From Burkholderia sp. SRS-46 (GTDB lineage Bacteria; Pseudomonadota; Gammaproteobacteria; Burkholderiales; Burkholderiaceae), in assembly GCF_004343775.1 (NCBI RefSeq), contig NZ_PTXL01000001.1, positions 1,302,001 through 1,366,000 on the forward strand: a stretch of 64,000 nucleotides of DNA, written 5' to 3'. A program made the position numbers and the translations under genes. The notes under the pieces were generated by a model. The model had not been told where the DNA came from and ran no database searches. It saw only the letters and a list, made by a program, of their open reading frames with translations. Every line of letters begins with the position of its first letter. Within the stretch, counting starts at the first letter, position 1. Shown one piece after another: positions 17,304 to 24,526 of this stretch.

Positions 17304-18269
17304 ATGGAACGGATCGAATCGCCCGCGCCCCGCCCGCGGCTGGTGGCGCCCGTCACGCTGCGGCACGTCGACGCGCTGCCCGACAGCCCGCACGCCGCCG
17401 TCGCGCTCGCCCGCACGCTCGACCAGTTCGACGGCCGCCACGATCTCGACGAGATCGCGCGCGACGAGCCCGAGCTGCCGCGCGCGCTGCTCGACGAACT
17501 GGTCGGCACGCTCGACGAGGCCGGCCTGATCGACGACGACGCGCCGGTCGCGAGCCGCCCGGGCTCGGAAGTGATCCTCGAGATCGAGGATCTCGTCGAG
17601 CAGTACTGCGAACAGACGCTCTACCGCAATCCGTTCTGGCGCGCGTGCCTCGATACGCGCTCGCCGGGCGACCTGCCCGAGCGGCTCGCGATCGGCATGG
17701 TGATCGAGAACTGGCACTTCCTGTTCCGCGAAAGCTATTTCGATGCGCCCGTGCTGTCCTACGTGCCGAGCACGCCCGTGCGGCTGACGCTCAACCGCTT
17801 CTTCTCCGAGGAGTACGGGCACGACGAGATCCTGCTGCGCGCGCTGAATTTCGCGGGGCTGAGCCGCGCCGACATGCTCGATGCGATCCCGCTGCCCGAG
17901 ACGATGGGGCTGTGCAACGCGCTCGCGTACTGGTCGCACAGCGATCCGCTGTTCTTCTTCACGACGCTCGGCCTGCTCGAGGGCCAGGGCATGCAGCACG
18001 ACAGCTTCATCCAGGCGTGCGAGCGCGCGCAACTGCCCGACGGGCTCGTCGGCCCGCTCAAGACGCACGCGAACATCAACCTCAACGCCGCGCACGGCAG
18101 CCTGACGCGCGCGATCTTCCAGGACATCCCGGTGCTCGACGCCGCCACCGTCGCGCGCGTGAAGGCCCAGCTGCGGCTGTTCGTCGAGCTCTACGACGCC
18201 TTCTACACGGCCGTCTGGCACTACTACACCTCCGACGCGCCGCTGCTGCGGCGCGTGTCCGACCTGTGA
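17304..18269 (+). CDS. Heme-oxygenase-like diiron protein with N-terminal PqqD/winged-helix-like domain (HDO-2)
   Basis: A 321-residue protein; GGGAG lies 7 bases before the ATG. Residues 30-80 (VALARTLDQFDGRHDLDEIA, then LLDELVGTLDEAGLIDDD) match the small PqqD-like fold seen in HDO-1. The helical domain carries all three metal motifs: E135-NW-H138, E170-YG-H173-D174 and H255-x3-N259-x4-H264. In the third motif Asn replaces the Asp of HDO-1. It is the first gene of a tight run with HDO-3 (10 bp gap), HDO-4 (8 bp) and the GMC oxidase (37 bp), so the four are very likely coexpressed. An iron- and oxygen-dependent reaction is inferred; the substrate is not known. Confidence 0.77.
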   Translation: MERIESPAPRPRLVAPVTLRHVDALPDSPHAAVALARTLDQFDGRHDLDEIARDEPELPRALLDELVGTLDEAGLIDDDAPVASRPGSEVILEIEDLVEQYCEQTLYRNPFWRACLDTRSPGDLPERLAIGMVIENWHFLFRESYFDAPVLSYVPSTPVRLTLNRFFSEEYGHDEILLRALNFAGLSRADMLDAIPLPETMGLCNALAYWSHSDPLFFFTTLGLLEGQGMQHDSFIQACERAQLPDGLVGPLKTHANINLNAAHGSLTRAIFQDIPVLDAATVARVKAQLRLFVELYDAFYTAVWHYYTSDAPLLRRVSDL

Positions 18270-18279
18270 GGCGACCATC

Positions 18280-19275
18280 ATGGACAGCTCGCTAGCGGCT
18301 CCCGCGATGCCGAAATTCCGCGGCATCGTCACCTCGCAGATCACGGATACCGGCGCCGTGCTGAGCGCCGGCGGCCGGCAGTGCACGTTCCGCTTCGCGC
18401 CGGACGAGGCGACCGACGTCGCGCGCCTGATCGGCGACCTGCACGTGGGCGGCCTGACGCCGCAGGAACTGGCGGCGCGCTCGCGCCGCATCGCCGACAA
18501 GATTCCGCCGCTGCTCGCCGATTTCAACGCGCTGCGGCTCTTGATCGAATCGGATCCGCGCCGCGCCGCCGCCGCGACGAGCGGCGCGCAGCTCTACCGC
18601 GACATCCGCCGGATCGCGGAGCGCACCGCCACGCGCAGCGCGCGCTCGGCGTTCCTGCGCGCGCTGGTCGAACAGCGCGCGACGCGCCGCCAGCTGATCG
18701 GCTATGCGCTCGAGTACTACTGGATCGTGCGCGCGGCGCCGGGGCTGATCGGCCCCGCGCTCGGCTGGGCCGCCGGCACCGCGGAGCGCACGCTGCTGCA
18801 GGACTTCCTGAAATCGGAGCTCGGCCACGACCGGTTTCTCGCGGCGTCGCTGAAGGCCGTGGGGCTCGCCGATGCCGAGATCGAGCAACACCAGCCGCTG
18901 CCCGCGACGTTCTCGCTCGCGGCCGCGCTCGGCGTGCACGCGCGCCAGCATCCGCTGTCGTTCAAGGCGAGCCTGTTCCTGTTCGAGCGCGCGCAGCCCG
19001 CGTTCATCGACGCGTTCGACGCGCGCTGCGTCGCGCTCGACCTGCCCGAAGCGTTCTACCGGCCGCTGCGCGCGCACGCGGACCTGAACGACACGTACCG
19101 GCACGAGGACATCTCGCGGCAACTGATGGCGCTCGACACCGCGATCGATTCGGAGGCTTGCACGGTCACGAAACGCAACGTCTCGCTGATGGTCGAGACG
19201 CTGGTGCGCCAGGAACACACCATCCTCGCCTACTACGCCGACGACAGCGCGCCGCTGCCGCGCATCTTCCACTGA
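18280..19275 (+). CDS. Heme-oxygenase-like protein with altered first metal motif (HDO-3)
   Basis: A 331-residue protein with GAGG overlapping the HDO-2 stop codon. The N-terminal 90 residues (beta segment VTSQITDTGAVLSAGG, then VARLIGDLHVGGLTPQELA) resemble the PqqD-like domain of its neighbours. In the helical domain motif 2 (E180-LG-H183-D184) and motif 3 (H266-x3-N270-x4-H275) are intact. Motif 1 reads E145-YY-W148, with Trp where the other three copies have a metal-binding His. It may therefore bind one metal, use another residue, or act as a non-catalytic partner of HDO-2 or HDO-4. It lies inside the operon with an 8-bp gap to HDO-4. Confidence 0.75.
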   Translation: MDSSLAAPAMPKFRGIVTSQITDTGAVLSAGGRQCTFRFAPDEATDVARLIGDLHVGGLTPQELAARSRRIADKIPPLLADFNALRLLIESDPRRAAAATSGAQLYRDIRRIAERTATRSARSAFLRALVEQRATRRQLIGYALEYYWIVRAAPGLIGPALGWAAGTAERTLLQDFLKSELGHDRFLAASLKAVGLADAEIEQHQPLPATFSLAAALGVHARQHPLSFKASLFLFERAQPAFIDAFDARCVALDLPEAFYRPLRAHADLNDTYRHEDISRQLMALDTAIDSEACTVTKRNVSLMVETLVRQEHTILAYYADDSAPLPRIFH

Positions 19276-19283
19276 GGGTCGCC

Positions 19284-20771
19284 ATGGAGCTCTGGACATT
19301 TCAGCGTTATCAGTCGCCGCGCCTCGTCATCGACGCGATCCACCACGAGCCCGGCTCGGCGCTCGTCAGCGTGCGCGCGGGCGCCCACGAATACCGGCTG
19401 GCATTCGACGCCAGCGAGGCCGCGGACCAGATCGCCGCGCAGCTCGACGGCCTGACCGACACCGCGTCGCCGCTGTGGTCGACGCTGCGCGACAGCGAAC
19501 CCGACTCCGGCTGGCATGCGCTCGGCACGTTTCTCGACACGCATTCGCTGATCGGCGAGGCCGGCGACACGGCCGCCGATGCGCTCGCCGCGCAGGCCGC
19601 GCGGATCGACTCGTGCATCGCGCAGACGGTCATCGCGAGCCTGGCCGGCCTCGACTCCGCGCGGCGCGACACGATCGCACGCGACGCCGCGTCGTTGCGG
19701 CTGCACCTCGAACGGCCCGTCTCCGCGCGCACGCTGTTCGAGGCGGACGACGATCCGTTCGACGCGCAGGTCGAGCCCAACTTCCATCTCGCGCTGCTGC
19801 GCATCGAATTCGAATATTTCCGCCGCGCGGCGCCGCTCACGCTGGCGGCCGTCGACCTCATGCTCGACGCATTTTCCGGCGCGCCCCGCGCGAGCGCCGC
19901 GCACGATGCGCGCTTCGACACGGCCGGGCTGTACGACGAGCACGACCTGCTGTCGCATCTGTGGCTCGTCGCGTCGAGCCTCGTCGCCGCGAGTGGCGAC
20001 GACGCGCAGCGGCTGCCGTGCGCGGACCTGCCGGACGTGTCGCTGTCGAGCGGGCTCGAGTTCATGCGCCAGACCGAGCTGATCACGCGCGAAACGCTGA
20101 ACCGCTGGGGCGAGAATCCGTACGTGAGCGCGGTCGACGCGCTGAACGGCGGCTATTCGCCGCTCGTCGCGGGCCCGTTCATCGAGCAGTACCACGTGAC
20201 GCGGCGCTTCGTCGAGATCATCGCGCCGCTGCTGAGCATGCGGCTCAGCATTCCGCTGCGCGCGATGATGTTCCGCTACTACGGCGAGGAATACGGCCAC
20301 GAGGCGCTCGAAAGCACGACCTGCGAGGCGCTCGGCGTCGCGCCCCGCCTGCTCGCGCAGATCGTGCCGCTGCCGCTGCACTTCGCGTTCGTCGACGCGC
20401 TCACGCTGCTCGCCGATGCCGATCCGGTGTCGTCGTTCGCGGCGATCATGGTCGTCGAGGGGATCTTCGGCGAGCCGCCGAAGATGTCGCTGCGCCTGAT
20501 GGCCGCGGTCAAGGACAACGACGCGCTCCACAGCGTGTCGGGCGACCACGAGGAGCTGAACGAATCGCTGAACCACAACAGCATCTCGCGCGACACGTTC
20601 GAGCGGATCGCCGCGATCGACCCCGCGCGCCAGGCGCTCGCGATGCGCCGCATCCTGTTCCTGCTCGAACTGAACCATCGCGCGTGGAGCGGCATCGCCG
20701 GCTTCTATGGCGCACAGCCCACGCTCGCGCTGCACGGCCCGTACGGCCGGCTGCTCGACCCGCGCGGCTGA
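19284..20771 (+). CDS. Large heme-oxygenase-like protein (HDO-4)
   Basis: A 495-residue protein, about 160 residues longer than its paralogues. GAGGG precedes the ATG at 19284. Residues 1-95 look like the same small beta/helix domain (VSVRAGAHEYRLAF, then QIAAQLDGL). Residues 100-255 form an extra helical region (FHLALLRIEFEYFRRAAPL) that could be a degenerate second heme-oxygenase-like half. Residues 265-480 hold the active-site motifs E301-QY-H304, E336-YG-H339-E340 and H422-x3-N426-x4-H431. It ends 37 bp before the GMC oxidase gene. An oxidase role in the same pathway as HDO-2 and HDO-3 is inferred from operon structure. Confidence 0.75.
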   Translation: MELWTFQRYQSPRLVIDAIHHEPGSALVSVRAGAHEYRLAFDASEAADQIAAQLDGLTDTASPLWSTLRDSEPDSGWHALGTFLDTHSLIGEAGDTAADALAAQAARIDSCIAQTVIASLAGLDSARRDTIARDAASLRLHLERPVSARTLFEADDDPFDAQVEPNFHLALLRIEFEYFRRAAPLTLAAVDLMLDAFSGAPRASAAHDARFDTAGLYDEHDLLSHLWLVASSLVAASGDDAQRLPCADLPDVSLSSGLEFMRQTELITRETLNRWGENPYVSAVDALNGGYSPLVAGPFIEQYHVTRRFVEIIAPLLSMRLSIPLRAMMFRYYGEEYGHEALESTTCEALGVAPRLLAQIVPLPLHFAFVDALTLLADADPVSSFAAIMVVEGIFGEPPKMSLRLMAAVKDNDALHSVSGDHEELNESLNHNSISRDTFERIAAIDPARQALAMRRILFLLELNHRAWSGIAGFYGAQPTLALHGPYGRLLDPRG

Positions 20772-20808
20772 CGGCACCGCACCGGCTCACACGCACGAGG
20801 AGGCCCCC

Positions 20809-22305
20809 ATGGACGAACACTACGACTACATCGTCATCGGCTCCGGTTCGGCGGGCAGCATCGTCGCCGCGCGGCTCGCCGCCAACCCGTCGATCAAGGT
20901 GCTGCTGCTCGAGGCCGGGCCGCTCGCGTCGCATTACCCGCCGATCCGCGACCCGAACCAGATCAACTGCCTGTATCGCATCGACGCGATTCACTGGGGC
21001 TACAAGAGCGTGCCGCAGACGCGCATGAACGATCGCGTGATGGACGTCTGGCGCGCGAAGGTGACGGGCGGCTGCACCGCGCACAACGACATGGTCTACG
21101 TGCGCGGCGCGCCCGCCGACTTCGACCAGTGGGCCAGCCAGTACGGCTGTGCCGGATGGCGTTACCAGGACGTCGCACCGCACTTCGAGCAGGTCGAAAG
21201 CATGCTGCAGCCGACCACCACGACGCGCAACGCCTTCGGCCAGGCGTTCGTCAGCGCGTGCGAGCAGCTCGGCCACCGCTACAACCCGAACTACAACGAC
21301 GGGCGCCCGATGGCCGGCGTGTCGCCGCTGCGCTCGACGATCGACACGCGCTTCCAGCGCGTCACGAGCTACCAGCGCTACGTCGAGCCGCTGCTCGCAC
21401 GGCAGTCGAACCTGACGCTGGCCGCCGAATCGCTCGTCGAACGGATCGAGTTCAACGGCACGCAGCGCGCCGCCGCGGTGTACTACGTCCGTGGCGGCGC
21501 GCGCGTGCGCGCGGCGGCCGACCGGGAAATCCTGCTGTGCGCCGGCGCCATCAACTCGCCGCAGATCCTGATGCGCTCCGGCGTCGGCGACGCCGTGCAG
21601 CTGCGGCGGCTCGGCATCCCCGTGCAGGTCGACCTGCCGGGCGTCGGTGCCAACCTGATGGACGCGCTGATCTTCCAGGGCATCTGGACGTCGCGGCAGC
21701 CGATCCTCGACCAGCCCGTCAACGAGGGCTACGCGATCGTCTGGGCGAACGCCAACGCCGACGGCCAGCCGGCCAACGCGGCCGAGATGATGCGCGGGCG
21801 CTATACGTGCGGCCAGTCCGAGCACGAGCTGCGCAGCTTCTATTCGGTGACGGGCGACATGATGCGGCTGCAGAGCCGGGGCCGCGTCGCGCTGCGCTCG
21901 GCCGATCCGGCCTCCGCGCCGCTGATCGACATGAACTTCCTGTCGGCGCCCGGCGACTTCGAGCAATGCGTGCAGGGCTTCGAGCTGATGCGCTCGCTCG
22001 GCAACGCGGCCGGGCTGTCGGCCTGGCGCGGCGAAGAGCAGACGCCGGGCCCGTCGGTACGCACGCCCGCGGAAATCCGCAACTGGATCCTGAGCAACGC
22101 GGGCTCGCTCAGCCACCCGGTCGGCACGTGCCGGATGGGCACCGGCAGCGACGCGGTGGTCGATCCCCAGTTGCGCGTGCGCGGGGTCGAGGCGCTGCGG
22201 GTCATCGACGTGTCGATCATGCCGCGCATCACGTCCGGGCACACGCAGGGGCCGGCGCTGATGATCGGCGAGAAAGGCGCGGCGCTGGTGCTCGCGCACG
22301 CGTGA
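20809..22305 (+). CDS. GMC-family FAD-dependent oxidoreductase
   Basis: A 498-residue flavoenzyme; GAGGAGG lies 5 bases before the ATG. The FAD-binding motif is YIVIGSGSAGSIVAARLA (residues 7-24). The GMC patterns are present: TGGCTAHNDMVYVRG (usual GGSSAHN, here Gly-Cys-Thr), GAINSPQILMRSGVG and the catalytic region SHPVGTCRMG ... TSGHTQGPALMIGEKGA, whose two His fit the base pair used in alcohol oxidation. Family members oxidise alcohols, sugars or, in mycofactocin clusters, cofactor precursors. It is the last gene of the HDO operon and ends 18 bp from the convergent LysR gene. The substrate is not assignable. Confidence 0.87.
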   Translation: MDEHYDYIVIGSGSAGSIVAARLAANPSIKVLLLEAGPLASHYPPIRDPNQINCLYRIDAIHWGYKSVPQTRMNDRVMDVWRAKVTGGCTAHNDMVYVRGAPADFDQWASQYGCAGWRYQDVAPHFEQVESMLQPTTTTRNAFGQAFVSACEQLGHRYNPNYNDGRPMAGVSPLRSTIDTRFQRVTSYQRYVEPLLARQSNLTLAAESLVERIEFNGTQRAAAVYYVRGGARVRAAADREILLCAGAINSPQILMRSGVGDAVQLRRLGIPVQVDLPGVGANLMDALIFQGIWTSRQPILDQPVNEGYAIVWANANADGQPANAAEMMRGRYTCGQSEHELRSFYSVTGDMMRLQSRGRVALRSADPASAPLIDMNFLSAPGDFEQCVQGFELMRSLGNAAGLSAWRGEEQTPGPSVRTPAEIRNWILSNAGSLSHPVGTCRMGTGSDAVVDPQLRVRGVEALRVIDVSIMPRITSGHTQGPALMIGEKGAALVLAHA

Positions 22306-22323
22306 CGGCGGACGAGCGGCCCG

Positions 22324-23247
22324 TCACGCGAGCGTCTGCGCGAGGCTCATCGCGAGGAACTGCGCGGCGAGCCGCGACGGCGCGCCGCCGTGCGGCACGA
22401 GGATCGAAAAGTGCCGCGTGAGCGGCGCGGGCGCGAGCGAGCGCATCGCGAGCGCCGCATCGTCGTGCCGCAGCGACATCGCCGACACGAAGCCGACGCC
22501 CATCCCGGCGCGCACCGCCTCCTTCACCGCCTCGACGCCCGCGATCTCGAGCGCGACGCGCATCGGCGCGCCCGCGCTCGCGAACGCGCGCTCGACGAGC
22601 TGGCGCACGCCCGAGCCGGCCTCGCGCAGCACCAGCGGATGCGCGGCGAGCGCCTCGAGCGTCACGCCGTCGGTCGCGCCGCCGCCGCTGCCGCCATCGC
22701 CGCCACCCGCGCGCGCCGCCAGCGGGTGTCCGACCGGCATGATCGCGACGATCTCGTCCTCGTGCCACGCATGCGCGGCCGTGCCGGGCGGCAGCGCCTC
22801 GCCCGGCGGGCCCTCGATCAGCGCGATGTCGAGCGACGGCAGCGCGGCGACCACTTCGGCGGTATTGCCGCTCATCGTCTGGATCGCGACGCGCGGCGCC
22901 GTCGGCTGGAACGCGGCGATCAGGTAAGGCAGCAGGTAGCTCGCGGGCGTCGTGCTCGCGCCGATCCGCAGCGTGCCGGCCTCCAGCCCGCGCACCGCAT
23001 CGCGAAACGCGCGCGCCTGCGCATACGTGGCGCGCAGCGAATTCGCGTAATGCGACAGCTGCTCGCCGATCGGCGTCAGGCGGATGCCGCGGCCGTCGCG
23101 CTGGTACAGCGGCTCGCCGAACTCGTCCTGCAGCAGGCGCAGCTGGCCGGACACCGCCGGCTGCGACAGGTGCAGCGCCAGCGCGGCGCGGCTGATGTTC
23201 AGATGCTCGGCGACGGCCGCGAAAGTTATCAGTTGATCCGGGGTCAT
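22324..23247 (-). CDS. LysR-family regulator, YeiE/CbbR-like
   Basis: A 307-residue LysR protein. The N-terminal winged helix-turn-helix reads MTPDQLITFAAVAEHLNISR ... HLSQPAVSGQLRLLQDEFGE, closest in wording to the YeiE/CbbR branch. The effector domain follows, with one unusual Gly/Ser-rich insertion (GGGDGGSGGG, about residues 184-193). It is divergent from yeiH with a 114-bp shared region that contains a TAT-N11-ATA box. The LysR-yeiH pairing is also found in enterobacteria, so control of the exporter gene is likely. Its other neighbour, the GMC oxidase, converges on it. Confidence 0.88.
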   Translation of the reverse strand: MTPDQLITFAAVAEHLNISRAALALHLSQPAVSGQLRLLQDEFGEPLYQRDGRGIRLTPIGEQLSHYANSLRATYAQARAFRDAVRGLEAGTLRIGASTTPASYLLPYLIAAFQPTAPRVAIQTMSGNTAEVVAALPSLDIALIEGPPGEALPPGTAAHAWHEDEIVAIMPVGHPLAARAGGGDGGSGGGATDGVTLEALAAHPLVLREAGSGVRQLVERAFASAGAPMRVALEIAGVEAVKEAVRAGMGVGFVSAMSLRHDDAALAMRSLAPAPLTRHFSILVPHGGAPSRLAAQFLAMSLAQTLA

Positions 23248-23257
23248 GGCGATGTAT

Positions 23258-23310
23258 TATCGGATTTCCGGATAGTTTATGTCACAAATCACAATTTTTC
23301 ATATCGATAT
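23258..23310. promoter_or_regulatory. LysR-type T-N11-A box and palindrome between the LysR gene and yeiH
   Basis: TAT (23258-23260), eleven bases, ATA (23272-23274) form a T-N11-A dyad whose inner arms (GGA, TCC) also pair. A second perfect palindrome ATATCGATAT lies at 23301-23310. Both are in the AT-rich divergent promoter region, the expected place for LysR binding and autoregulation. Confidence 0.5.
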
Positions 23311-23361
23311 AACGAAACTAGCATTAGGGCATTGAAATGACGATCCGATCCGGGTTCCATC

Positions 23362-24423
23362 ATGTCCACTGCGCCTTCTCCTCATCTGAATCACGCCGCG
23401 CCGTCGATGCGCGGCCAACTCAACGGCATCCTGTTCGTCGCGCTGTTCGCCGCCGCCGTAACCAGCCTGTCGCAACTGCCCGCGATCGCCGGGCTCGGCC
23501 TGTCCCCGCTGATCGTCGGCATCGTCGCAGGCGCCTTGTACGGCAACGCGCTGCGTGACGGCATGCCGGCCAGCTGGGCGGCCGGCGTGAACTTCTCCGC
23601 GCGCAAGCTGCTGCGCATCGCGGTGGCGTTCTTCGGGCTGCGCGTGAGCCTGCAGGAAATCGCGCAGGTCGGCGTGCCGGGCCTGACCGTGTCGGTGCTG
23701 ATCGTCGTCAGCACGCTCGCGGTCGGCACCTGGGCCGGCATGAAGCTGATGAAGCTCGACCGCGATTCGGCGCTGCTGACCGCCGCCGGCAGCGCGATCT
23801 GCGGCGCGGCCGCCGTGCTCGCGTTCGAATCGACGCTGCAGTCGAAGCCGCACCAGAGCGCGATGGCGGTCGGCAGCGTCGTGCTGTTCGGCACGCTGTC
23901 GATGTTCCTGTACCCGCTCGCCTACCACGCCGGCTGGCTGAACCTCGATCCGGCCGGCCTCGGCCTGTTCTTCGGCGGCACCATCCACGAGGTGGCACAG
24001 GTGGTGGGCGCGGCGAGCGACGTGAGCCCGCAGGTCGCGCACATCGCGACGATCGTCAAGATGACCCGCGTGATGCTGCTGGTACCGGTGCTGCTCGTGC
24101 TCGGCTGGTGGCTCGCCCGCTCGGCGTCGGCCGGCGGCGCGCACGGCAAGCGCCGGATCGCGGTGCCGTGGTTCGCGCTCGGCTTCCTCGGCTTCGTGAT
24201 CGTCAACTCGCTGAACGTGCTGCCGGCCGAGCTCACGCACACGCTCAACGTGCTCGACACGTTCGCGCTGACGATGGCGATGACGGCGCTCGGCATCGAG
24301 ACCCGCGTGTCGCAGATCCGCGAAGCCGGCCCCCGCGCGCTGACCACCGGCCTGATCCTGTATGTATGGCTGATCGCCGGCGGCTACGGCATCACCTGGG
24401 CCGTGCAGCGCTGGCTTGGCTGA
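23362..24423 (+). CDS. yeiH: YeiH/YadS-type putative sulfate or anion exporter
   Basis: A 353-residue inner-membrane protein with roughly ten hydrophobic helices, of the PF03601 family. Conserved patches include LLRIAVAFFGLRVSLQEI, GSAICGAAAVLAFES and FFGGTIHEVAQVVGAAS. Family members are annotated as putative sulfate exporters; some take part in sulfonate or taurine metabolism. The ribosome-binding site before the ATG is weak. It is divergent from its probable LysR regulator. The transported anion cannot be told from sequence. Confidence 0.85.
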   Translation: MSTAPSPHLNHAAPSMRGQLNGILFVALFAAAVTSLSQLPAIAGLGLSPLIVGIVAGALYGNALRDGMPASWAAGVNFSARKLLRIAVAFFGLRVSLQEIAQVGVPGLTVSVLIVVSTLAVGTWAGMKLMKLDRDSALLTAAGSAICGAAAVLAFESTLQSKPHQSAMAVGSVVLFGTLSMFLYPLAYHAGWLNLDPAGLGLFFGGTIHEVAQVVGAASDVSPQVAHIATIVKMTRVMLLVPVLLVLGWWLARSASAGGAHGKRRIAVPWFALGFLGFVIVNSLNVLPAELTHTLNVLDTFALTMAMTALGIETRVSQIREAGPRALTTGLILYVWLIAGGYGITWAVQRWLG

Positions 24424-24526
24424 GCCGCGCGCCCGTTCCGCTTCGCGCGCCGCGCCCGCCGGGAAGGTCCCGCGGGCGCGGCGCAGTGCTATGCTTCGCG
24501 TCGTTTTCCACGGTCCTCGCTCAGTC

